Shown piece after piece: positions 52,612 through 59,645 of a stretch of DNA of 64,000 bases. This DNA comes from Castellaniella sp040276065. Its GTDB lineage: Bacteria; Pseudomonadota; Gammaproteobacteria; Burkholderiales; Burkholderiaceae_B. The stretch lies in the NCBI RefSeq assembly GCF_040276065.1, contig NZ_JBELOI010000010.1, forward strand, positions 62,001 to 126,000, written 5' to 3'. The translations under genes and the position numbers were made by a program. The notes beneath the pieces were generated by a model. The model did not search any database and was not told where the DNA came from. It saw only the letters and a list, made by a program, of their open reading frames with translations. Within the stretch, counting starts at the first letter, position 1. Each line of letters begins with the position of its first letter.

Positions 52612-52635
52612 GCCGCCTACGGGCGGCTGTTTTTA
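52612..52635 (+). terminator. Terminator after orphan hicB
   Basis: GCCGCC (52612-52617) with GGCGGC (52622-52627), then TGTTTTT. It lies between the convergent hicB genes. Confidence 0.65.
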
Positions 52636-52968
52636 AGCGTGCGCGGCTTCCCGAATGACATCGGCAACCCATTGGTTTAGGCTCTCGCCGCTCGCAGCGG
52701 CAGCAATAGCGGCAGCCTCGTGAACTTCAGGGGCGACTCGTAAAACGAACTTTCCTGAGAAGTTCTTGCGGGGCTCAACCCCGCGCTTCGCACACTCGTC
52801 AAAAAATACGCTGAGCGAGATTCCCCCTTCACGGCGTAGCCCCGCAACGTCTGCAGCATAGAAGTCTGCGCCGCCGTTCAGCCCAACAAACTCACCCCGG
52901 AACATTTCAATATCCGGGTCGTAGGTAATGACGGCCTGCTGACCGCCGATCGTCATAGTGTTCTTCAT
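52633..52968 (-). CDS. hicB: HicB antitoxin of hicAB
   Basis: A 111-residue antitoxin of the HicB family. The N-terminal domain contains AVITYDPDIEMFRGEFVGLN and GADFYAADVAGLRREG; the C-terminal ribbon-helix-helix contains KFVLRVAPEVHEAAAIAAA and GESLNQWVADVIREA. Its ATG overlaps the hicA stop by 4 bp (ATGA). It is translated after hicA, the usual order. Convergent with the orphan hicB. Confidence 0.85.
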   Translation of the reverse strand: MKNTMTIGGQQAVITYDPDIEMFRGEFVGLNGGADFYAADVAGLRREGGISLSVFFDECAKRGVEPRKNFSGKFVLRVAPEVHEAAAIAAAASGESLNQWVADVIREAAHA

Positions 52969-53219
52969 GGTTTCACTCCGTTTTCTTCAAGCCATTTCCG
53001 AACGGAAGCTACAGCGCCTTTGTCCATATCAGGGGATGGGTGAGGGCGGTGCATAACTTTCACTTGTCCAAAAAGGAACACAGCAACGCGGGAGCCTTCT
53101 CGTTCGGAAATCTCAGCGCCAAGCTCGGCGAATAGCGATGCGGCATCGCTGCATTTCACCCCTGCCGGGGTTGGCCGGGAAAAGATCAGCTCCAGGGCTC
53201 TACGCTGTTTAGCTTCCAT
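52965..53219 (-). CDS. hicA: HicA toxin
   Basis: An 84-residue mRNA interferase of the HicA family. It has ALELIFSRP, the LFAELGAEISEREGSRVAVF core and VMHRPHPSPD, where a His is the likely catalytic residue, then DKGAVASVRKWLEENG. It is followed by hicB with a 4-bp overlap, and a perfect palindrome lies just upstream of its start. The pair appears intact. Confidence 0.86.
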   Translation of the reverse strand: MEAKQRRALELIFSRPTPAGVKCSDAASLFAELGAEISEREGSRVAVFLFGQVKVMHRPHPSPDMDKGAVASVRKWLEENGVKP

Positions 53220-53227
53220 GAATTAAA

Positions 53228-53248
53228 TGATACTGAAAAATAGTATCA
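53228..53248. promoter_or_regulatory. hicAB operator palindrome
   Basis: TGATACT (53228-53234) and AGTATCA (53242-53248) form a perfect 7-bp inverted repeat with a 7-bp spacer, 9 bp upstream of the hicA start. It fits binding by the HicB RHH domain. Confidence 0.6.
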
Positions 53249-53314
53249 AACACGAGATAATTTTCTACTTCTGGGGTGCAGTTCATTCAGCGGACTTTTT
53301 CTTGAGCACTCGAA

Positions 53315-53422
53315 ATGAGCGAATCCCGCCTCTCAACCGTCATCGACTCGCGCAGTGCCGAGCAGAAGGCGAAGGGCCTCGAAAAGGCCCTGGACGCGAT
53401 GGATACTCCCATTCGCGCTTGA
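53315..53422 (+). pseudogene. Phage tail tape-measure N-terminal remnant (possible)
   Basis: A 35-codon frame beginning MSESRLSTVIDSRSAEQKAK, with a good GAG-rich leader, looks like the N-terminus of tail tape-measure proteins (often R-LS-I-DSR-AEQ-A). A stop follows after ALDAMDTPIRA. The rest is missing. It supports a former prophage here, but a 35-residue match is weak. From 53423 to 53877 I see no intact gene. Confidence 0.3.
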
Positions 53423-53877
53423 TGCGCTCTACACGCGCTAATTGGCCGCCTTGATCGTGCGCATGATGCAGATCGGGCCGCAGCGGAAAGCACAGGGAGT
53501 CACAGACTTTCATGCCCATGCCTTTGCCGAAATTGACGTGGCAGGCCTAGGCCCGCTGACCCATAATCAAACAGCGGAGCCAGCCGCCTTTGCAGCGGTA
53601 TCTATCGGATGTTTCATGGGTGAAGCACAGATTTTCTGTACCAAAAAATCAAGTATTTCTTTACCTTTGTGGTCAAGATACTCTTTACCAAGTTTTAACT
53701 ATCGCGGAAGTGGCTGGATGGAAGCTTCTTCCTCCAGGCCTGCCGCCAGATAGTCGACGGCCAACTGCATGTCATCTGGTGTGGCTTCGGCCTATAGCCC
53801 ACTGGTGTGGGGGTAGGATTAGCGTGTCGGCTGGTTGCGGCCAAAGCTTGGCCGGACATTAAGAGGAAGTGGCAGAT

Positions 53878-54066
53878 ATGATGCATGGCTCAGGGATGTT
53901 CTTTCCACTCATCGGATCTCTCGTGCTGATCGGGATCCCGGCAGCGATAATTCTCGGAAAAGCTGGATACAGCAAGCTCTGGGTGATTGTGGCGTTCATC
54001 CCAATGGTGAACCTGATCGCGCTCTGGATATTTGCGTTCGCCAAGTGGCCGGCGCTGCGTAGATAG
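53878..54066 (+). CDS. Small two-helix membrane protein
   Basis: A 62-residue protein, almost wholly hydrophobic, with two membrane segments (FPLIGSLVLIGIPAAIILG and LWVIVAFIPMVNLIALWIF). AGAGGA lies 10 bases before the ATG; an in-frame GTG at 53869 is too close to it. No family recognised; it could be a holin-like or toxin-like protein, but context alone does not show this. Confidence 0.5.
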   Translation: MMHGSGMFFPLIGSLVLIGIPAAIILGKAGYSKLWVIVAFIPMVNLIALWIFAFAKWPALRR

Positions 54067-54160
54067 CGGCTAGGCGCAGTTCGGTCATTCCCACCCCCGC
54101 ATACTTCCTCTTCCAGGCATAGAACGTGGCCTGCGCATCCTCAATGGCTCTGCAGGCATC
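54063..54160 (-). pseudogene. IS3-family OrfA remnant
   Basis: The minus strand reads DACRAIEDAQATFYAWKRKY then AGVGMTELRLA, matching the helix-turn-helix of IS3-group OrfA proteins (ATFY-WK-KYGG-...-EL). A stop lies just upstream of the match, and OrfB is absent. It is about 30 codons of an insertion sequence between two phage-like genes. Confidence 0.55.
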
Positions 54161-54235
54161 TCAGCGGATATGGCCCTACGGCTTGGCGACGCCCTGGGAG
54201 CTGGTATAAAACGGTTTTGCTTTCGGATCAATCAC

Positions 54236-54607
54236 ATGACCCGCATCAACTGCGTCCCCGTCGAAGAACTCAGCGGCCCTCACCTCGTGGCTGAGTACCG
54301 CGAGCTACCCCGGGTATTTGCGCTGGCTCAGAAGGCCTCGACGCGCGGGACGTTTTCACAGCCCGAGGCCTACACGCTGGGCAAGGGTCATGTGCTGTTT
54401 TTCTACACGCGGCTGGGCTATCTTGCCAGGCGCCACGCCGAGCTGATCACCGAAATGAAGAAGCGTGAGTACAAACCCATGTTCCCAGGTGTTTGCAGGG
54501 AGGATTTCCCGAAGATCCCGGACGCGTACTGGAACGATTGGGAGCCAACCATCGAAGCGTTGGCGCTGAACCGGGCCCGAATCAAAGCGCGCCGCGAGAG
54601 AAAGTAA
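54236..54607 (+). CDS. denV: T4 DenV-like pyrimidine-dimer DNA glycosylase
   Basis: A 123-residue homologue of phage T4 endonuclease V, which cleaves UV-induced cyclobutane dimers. It begins MTRIN, giving the N-terminal Thr whose amino group is catalytic after Met removal, and has AEYRELPRVF with the catalytic Glu near residue 23. LGKGHVLFFYTRLGYLARRH and ELITEMKKREY also match. I chose the ATG at 54236; the upstream frame start is unlikely because Thr2 is needed. It sits among phage-like fragments, suggesting transfer. Confidence 0.85.
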   Translation: MTRINCVPVEELSGPHLVAEYRELPRVFALAQKASTRGTFSQPEAYTLGKGHVLFFYTRLGYLARRHAELITEMKKREYKPMFPGVCREDFPKIPDAYWNDWEPTIEALALNRARIKARRERK

Positions 54608-54675
54608 AGGCCCAGCGCCTGTCGCGCTCCGCATTCCCGGCAAAAGCTGTAGGCCGGGAAATGGCGGAAGCCTCA
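54603..54675 (+). pseudogene. Decayed copy of HicB C-terminal segment
   Basis: The frame reads KAQRLSRSAFPAKAVGREMA. This matches the end of the orphan HicB at about 52505-52572 (RLSRSAFLAKAAEREMAEA), with several substitutions and no start or upstream part. It directly follows the denV stop. A short duplicated fragment, not a gene. Confidence 0.55.
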
Positions 54676-54722
54676 CCTCACTCGCGATAAAATTCCATCA
54701 CCATAGAACAGGAATGCCGACC

Positions 54723-55656
54723 ATGCCACGCTGGCGCTGGATATTCACCCAACTAACCCGCCGCCTTTGGGTGCGGGCATCCATCATCGGCCTCATGGGC
54801 ATTGCGGCCGCGGCGCTCGCCGCAGTGATCGAACGCTTCATTCCCTGGCCGCTACCAACGACGATAGGCGCGGACTCCGTCGATGGCATTCTCAACATCA
54901 TTGCTTCCAGTATGTTGGCAGTGACCACCTTCTCCCTCAGCGTCATGACGGCGGCCTACGGGTCTGCCACCAGCAACGTGACCCCCCGTGCGACCACGCT
55001 ATTAATCGAGGATCAGCTGACGCAAACGGTACTGTCCACCTTCATCGGCTCATTTCTTTTCAGCATTGTTGGTATCGTGGTGCTCAAGACGGGCGCCTAT
55101 GGAGACCGGGGCCGCTTTGTGCTTTTCGTCGTCACCATCGCCGTCATCGCCCTGGTTGTCATATCACTCTTGCGCTGGATAGACCATCTGACGCGCCTGG
55201 GCCGCGTCGGCGAAACAACCGAGCGTGTCGAGCGTGCTGCTCGACAAGCGATCAACGACCGCATGAGCAAGCCCTTTTTGGGTGGAAAGCCTCTGACCGA
55301 CATGAAAGGGCAAATTCCCGAAGACGCCATCGCGGTCCGAGGGCAGGAAATAGGCTACATCCTGCATATCGACGGTTGATTACCCTCGTGTATTCGTCAC
55401 TCCCCTCGATACTGAAGACTTGTTTGAGGATGCCTATATGCTGCTGGCCCGCGATGGTGCGGGGATGATAGAAATACAGCTGCGGCTCCAAAAATCGCTG
55501 CTGGCATTGGCGAGAGTGGGCGACAACGCGTATCGCCGTGCGGCGCTGCGCCAAGCGCAAAGCGCGCAGGAGCGCGCTGAAGCAGCATTGACTCACCCCG
55601 CTGACCTAGAGCGCCTGCAATCCGCCATCGCCCGCAACCAGCCCCCTATCGGATGA
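54723..55656 (+). pseudogene. DUF2254 membrane protein, internally deleted
   Basis: The first part (54723-55379) reads as a DUF2254 N-terminal half with membrane segments and TTFSLSVMTAAYGSATSNVTPR. It stops at a TGA at 55379. A different frame then gives RVFVTPLDTEDLFEDAYMLL, and from 55420 ARDGAGMIEIQLRLQKSLLAL, the C-terminal end of the same family. About 200 residues between them appear to be missing. So the gene is broken by an internal deletion and frame change. AGGA lies 9 bases before the ATG at 54723. Confidence 0.7.
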
Positions 55657-55698
55657 GCCCACCCAGACCGCGCCAGCTCAAGCCTATCCTGCTGGACC

Positions 55699-55896
55699 CT
55701 ATGGCCTCTTGGTGAGCGATTCCTGCCAGTTTCCGGTATATCCGAAATCCGGGGCATCAAAGTCTTCCTGAACCCACGAGAGCGTGAAATCATCGACTCT
55801 CGGCTCACAGTACCAAGATGCGTAGCCTTCACCATCAACGGCCCACCAGCGGGCACTCTCCGGCGCCTCAGACCAATCCACCTTGTCATAGCTCAT
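55699..55896 (-). CDS. Small phage-like acidic protein
   Basis: A 65-residue Trp- and acidic-residue-rich protein (SYDKVDWSEAPESARWWAVD and ASWYCEPRVDDFTLSWVQED). AAGGA sits 7 bases before the ATG at 55896. It resembles small hypothetical proteins found in Burkholderiales phages, with no known function. Confidence 0.5.
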   Translation of the reverse strand: MSYDKVDWSEAPESARWWAVDGEGYASWYCEPRVDDFTLSWVQEDFDAPDFGYTGNWQESLTKRP

Positions 55897-55944
55897 AAGC
55901 ATTTCCTTGTCATTGCGCTAACCCGGCGCATCACTCACCCACGC

Positions 55945-56097
55945 TCAGCAATTGCCCTTCTTGGCTTGCCCAGGGGGGCAGAATCCGCCGTGGCCGTATC
56001 CGGGATCTGGATCAACGACCACCGCCCCATGCGGCGTATAGACCGCACATGCGGAGAGCACAGCCAGCATCGCAAATACCAACAGCAGATTTTTCAC
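55945..56097 (-). CDS. 50-residue lipoprotein
   Basis: A short frame starting at GTG 56097, with AAGGGGG about 5 bases upstream, encoding a 50-residue protein. It has a signal peptide (KNLLLVFAMLAVLSAC) with lipobox LSAC and a Cys at residue 17. The mature part is Gly/Pro-rich (YTPHGAVVVDPDPGYGHGG) and ends with FCPPGQAKKGNC. Too short for most gene finders. Probably an outer-membrane lipoprotein of phage or accessory origin. Confidence 0.65.
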   Translation of the reverse strand: MKNLLLVFAMLAVLSACAVYTPHGAVVVDPDPGYGHGGFCPPGQAKKGNC

Positions 56098-56255
56098 ATC
56101 ACCCCCTTATCCATGGCGTAACGATTTTGCCCCAACGGTCCGGCGAGAACGCTACGGAGCGTAACCAAACCTTAACCACGCCCCGCGCCTGATCATGGGA
56201 CCAATATCGTGCGGGGCAAGACGCGATCCACGGCGCAACGGTAGAATCCAGAATT

Positions 56256-56987
56256 ATGGATCCGCAAGTCATCGCTGCCATGGCCCGCTGGCCGGATGTG
56301 CCGGACGTCTACGGCTGGTTGTCGCTGTCGCGCCACGGCGCATGGCGCCTGCATCCGCAGGGGCGCGGATGGGGGTCGGACGGCGCCGATGCCCAGAGCG
56401 TCGAGGCTGAGGTCCCTCTCCACGCCGGCGAGGCGATTACCAATCGGCAGATCATCGACTTCATCGGTCGCAACTATGCGGCCGACGAGCAGGGGCGCTG
56501 GTATTTCCAGAACGGGCCGCAGCGCGTCTATGTGCGGCTGGACGGGGCACCGTGGATTCTGCGCACGGACCGCGATGCGCAAGGCGAGCCGCTGCTGAGG
56601 ACTCATACGGGCCTGCACTATGGCCCAGTCACGCACTGGTGGCTGGACCAGGACGGCCATCTATACGCCCAGGCCGACGCGGGCGCCGGCCTGGTGTCGG
56701 GCCGGGACATGGCCGAGGTGATCGATGCGCTGCGCACGCCCGAGGGCCGCCCACTGGCCGAGCTGCTGCAAACCGGCGCCACGGCCTTTCCCGCCTTGCG
56801 GCTCGGAGCCGCCGGCCCGGCGGAGCCCGGCGCACCGCCGGCGGATGCGGCCGGCCCCTCCGCCACGACATCCGCGCCATTGGGAACGATACCGCCCCAG
56901 CGGCTGGAGGCGACACTGGGTTTCATCCGCCAGCCGATCTCGAATCGACGGGCTTCCGGTATCATCGGGAAAGCGGCCCACGCGTAG
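56256..56987 (+). CDS. Conserved hypothetical protein
   Basis: A 243-residue soluble protein, Ala/Gly/Arg-rich, with repeated Trp and Tyr-containing segments (WPDVPDVYGWLSLSRHGAW, DEQGRWYFQNGPQRVYVRLD, THWWLDQDGHLYAQ). The C-terminal quarter is Pro/Ala-rich. No family recognised. It lies just after the accessory region and 47 bp before the VanZ gene. The coding pattern is typical of the chromosome. Confidence 0.7.
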   Translation: MDPQVIAAMARWPDVPDVYGWLSLSRHGAWRLHPQGRGWGSDGADAQSVEAEVPLHAGEAITNRQIIDFIGRNYAADEQGRWYFQNGPQRVYVRLDGAPWILRTDRDAQGEPLLRTHTGLHYGPVTHWWLDQDGHLYAQADAGAGLVSGRDMAEVIDALRTPEGRPLAELLQTGATAFPALRLGAAGPAEPGAPPADAAGPSATTSAPLGTIPPQRLEATLGFIRQPISNRRASGIIGKAAHA

Positions 56988-57033
56988 CCCGCGCGCCCAA
57001 AGACACGCATCGAATCCGGACCATCACCAGGCC

Positions 57034-57444
57034 ATGCAACACGCTCCCTCCCGCAGCATTCTCTGCAACACCTTGCCGTCGCTGGTCTGGCGCTACCGGC
57101 TGGCGTTGTTTTTCGCCTGCCTGGCGGTGTTCTGCTATGGGGTGTTTCGGCCCGAGTCGCCGCCCGAGCTATTCCAAGAATCCGACAAGGCAATGCATGT
57201 ACTGGCCTTCCTGGGTCTGGGCCTGTGCGGCGCGCTGGCCGTCCACGGACGCCGGGGCGCCTGGGCGGTGTGGCCCGCGCTGGTGGCCGCCGCGCCGCTG
57301 GTGGAATGGCTGCAACACGTGCTGCAGCCCGCGACGCGGGACTTCAGCCTGGGCGACATTCTGGGCAATCTGGCCGGGGCCATGCTGGCGGCCATGGTCT
57401 GGCGGCTGGCACTCGGATGGTACCGGGCGCGCCCGAAACCTTAA
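57034..57444 (+). CDS. VanZ-like membrane protein
   Basis: A 136-residue membrane protein with four hydrophobic segments. The FQESDKAMHVLAFLGLGLCG and FSLGDILGNLAGAMLA segments resemble VanZ-family proteins (the DK-H and D-N patterns are typical). Function unknown. The ATG at 57034 is preceded by CAGGCC. It ends overlapping the convergent gntR stop by 4 bp. Confidence 0.75.
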   Translation: MQHAPSRSILCNTLPSLVWRYRLALFFACLAVFCYGVFRPESPPELFQESDKAMHVLAFLGLGLCGALAVHGRRGAWAVWPALVAAAPLVEWLQHVLQPATRDFSLGDILGNLAGAMLAAMVWRLALGWYRARPKP

Positions 57445-58151
57445 TCCGGCATGGGCCAGAGGTCGCCGCGATCCACGCTTGCCTCGAGTTCCTGCAAGGC
57501 CTTGCGGACATTCTGAACGTGCAGCCTGCCGGCCTCGTCGGCGGCCTCTTCGTCCCCGGACAACACGGCGGCGACGATCCGCTGATAGTCTGCGAGGCGA
57601 ATCTGCTGCAAGGCGGGAATCCGCTGCTGGGCATACAGGATCGGCAGATGGATCGTCGTGAACAGCCGGTTCAGATCGCGGTTGCCGCCCATGTTCAGCA
57701 GAATGCGGTAGAACGTGCGTCGGGCCGCCGCGAACGCCTTCGAGTCGCGCTGGTCGTAGGCCTCGCTCAGCACCCCGAGCACGGATTCGAGTTCCTCGGC
57801 GTGACCCGGGTCCTGGCAGGCTCGCGTCGCGGTGCGGGTCAGCAAGCCCAGGATGCGCTCCACGATATCGAGCAGATCGAAAGCCTCGCGGCGCGACAGT
57901 ATGCGCACGGACACGCTTTTATGCCGCGACAGATCGACCAGGCCTTCGGCGGCCAGGCGCTGCATGGCCTCGCGCACGACGTTCCGGCCCACATGGAAAC
58001 GCGCGGCCAGGTCCGCCTCGACCAGGCGCTGTCCAGGCACGAACTGCTGGGTTTCGAGCCCTCGCACGATGCCCCAGAACACCTTGTCCGAGGCGCTGAG
58101 CTGGGTCTGCGGTCGGGACGTGCTGCTGGCAATCTCTGTCGTTGCGGTCAT
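57441..58151 (-). CDS. GntR-family regulator
   Basis: A 236-residue FadR-type regulator. The winged helix has VPGQRLVEADLAARFHVGRN and VVREAMQRLAAEGLV; the C-terminal FCD-like region has ARRTFYRILLNMGGNRDLN. It is divergent from the thiolase gene, with a 306-bp gap holding a TTGTA...TACAA palindrome. It likely regulates the thiolase operon. Confidence 0.88.
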   Translation of the reverse strand: MTATTEIASSTSRPQTQLSASDKVFWGIVRGLETQQFVPGQRLVEADLAARFHVGRNVVREAMQRLAAEGLVDLSRHKSVSVRILSRREAFDLLDIVERILGLLTRTATRACQDPGHAEELESVLGVLSEAYDQRDSKAFAAARRTFYRILLNMGGNRDLNRLFTTIHLPILYAQQRIPALQQIRLADYQRIVAAVLSGDEEAADEAGRLHVQNVRKALQELEASVDRGDLWPMPD

Positions 58152-58372
58152 GGCGGGTCGTTCTCCGGAGCATTGATGAGTGAAGACGGGGCGGCCTCCT
58201 GACCCATCGGTCGAGGCCCCTAATTTTCTCAGACTATTCTCTTATGTACGACAAGCCCCTTGCATCAGGCAAGGCGCTCCACCGCATCTGGCAACAGCGG
58301 CGCCCGGCGCATACCGCAACAGCGGCACACCCAAAGCCCCCATCCCCTGTCCTTGATCGATTCGATCTCATT

Positions 58373-58396
58373 TTGTATGATCTTATCATCCTACAA
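58373..58396. promoter_or_regulatory. GntR operator-like palindrome before thiolase
   Basis: TTGTA (58373-58377) and TACAA (58392-58396) flank an inner GAT/ATC, giving 8 of 9 outer positions paired. It lies 61 bp before the thiolase ATG. The rest of the 58152-58457 gap shows no gene. Confidence 0.5.
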
Positions 58397-58457
58397 TTAT
58401 ATAGCGTCAAATACGAGCCGCGCCAGGGATAGGCTCGCCTTCCGGACAAAAATACCC

Positions 58458-59645
58458 ATGAAAGAAGCAGTTATCGTATCGACGGCCCGCACGCCCATCG
58501 GCAGGGCCTTTCGCGGCACGCTGAGCCGCACGAAATCCCCGACCCTGGCCGCCCACGCGATCCGCCATGCCGTGGCGCGCGCCGGCCTCGATCCCGCCGA
58601 GATCGACGACGTGGTGATGGGCACGGTGCTGTCGGCCGGGACGGCGGGCGGAAACCTCGCCCGGCATGCGGCGCTGGCCGCCGGCCTGCCGGTCGCCGTG
58701 GCGGGCCAGACACTGGATCGTCAATGCGCCTCGGGCCTGATGGCCATCACACACGCGGCGCACGAAATCATGACCGAGAGCATGCGCATAGTCGTGGCCG
58801 GCGGTCAGGACAGCGTGTCCCTGGTGCAAAACGACTATCTGCCCTGGATCGCCCGCGAGGCCGATCCCGCCGTCACGGCGAGGGTGCCGCACGCCTATAT
58901 GCCCATGCTGCAGACCGCGGAGTTCGTGGCGACGAAATACGGCATCGGCAGGGACGAGCAGGACGCCTACGCCGTCGTGTCCCAGCAAAGAACCGATGCC
59001 GCGCAGCGCGATGGGCGCTTCGAGGCCGAAATCGTCCCGATCCAGGCCACGCCCATGGACACCGGCGCGGACGGCGGGCACGCCGCGCCGCACGAGCCGC
59101 CGCTGTCGCGGGACGAGGGCAACCGGCCCGGCACCACGCTCCAGAGCCTCGCCGCGCTCAAGCCCGTGGTCGAAGGCGGCACTATCACCGCCGGCAACGC
59201 CAGCCAATTGTCGGACGGCGCATCGGCCTGCGTCGTCATGGACGGCGCCTTGGCCCAGAGCCGGGGCCTGAACCCGCTGGGCGCCTACCGCGGCTCGGTC
59301 GTGGTGGGCTGCGCGCCCGAGGAGATGGGCCTCGGGCCGATCTACGCAATCCCCAAGCTGCTGCAGCGCCATGGCCTGACGGTCGATGACATCGATCTCT
59401 GGGAAATCAACGAAGCCTTTGCCTGCCAGGTCCTGTACTGCCGCAACGTCCTGGGCATCGACCCGGACCTCTGCAACGTGGACGGCGGGGCGATCTCGAT
59501 CGGACACCCCTACGGCATGACGGGCGCCCGGCTGGTGGGCCATCTCCTCATCGAGGGGCGCCGGCGCGGCGCGAAGCACGTCGTCGCCAGCATGTGCGTC
59601 GGCGGCGGCATGGGGGCCGCGGCACTTTTTGAGGTGTACCCATGA
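58458..59645 (+). CDS. Acetyl-CoA acyltransferase (thiolase)
   Basis: A 395-residue thiolase. The nucleophile Cys is in LDRQCASGLMA near residue 91, the His in GHPYGMTGAR near residue 355, and the second Cys in MCVGGGMGAA near residue 383. Domain order and length fit degradative thiolases. The ATG at 58458 is used because the upstream frame lacks similarity. It overlaps the next gene by 4 bp (ATGA). Together they give the last two beta-oxidation steps. Confidence 0.93.
   Translation: MKEAVIVSTARTPIGRAFRGTLSRTKSPTLAAHAIRHAVARAGLDPAEIDDVVMGTVLSAGTAGGNLARHAALAAGLPVAVAGQTLDRQCASGLMAITHAAHEIMTESMRIVVAGGQDSVSLVQNDYLPWIAREADPAVTARVPHAYMPMLQTAEFVATKYGIGRDEQDAYAVVSQQRTDAAQRDGRFEAEIVPIQATPMDTGADGGHAAPHEPPLSRDEGNRPGTTLQSLAALKPVVEGGTITAGNASQLSDGASACVVMDGALAQSRGLNPLGAYRGSVVVGCAPEEMGLGPIYAIPKLLQRHGLTVDDIDLWEINEAFACQVLYCRNVLGIDPDLCNVDGGAISIGHPYGMTGARLVGHLLIEGRRRGAKHVVASMCVGGGMGAAALFEVYP

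Noticed and set aside
51383..56240. Duplicate of the tRNA-Cys 3' end that would mark an attR
   Set aside because: I scanned the accessory region for the T-arm and acceptor sequence and found no second copy, so I do not claim a defined island here.
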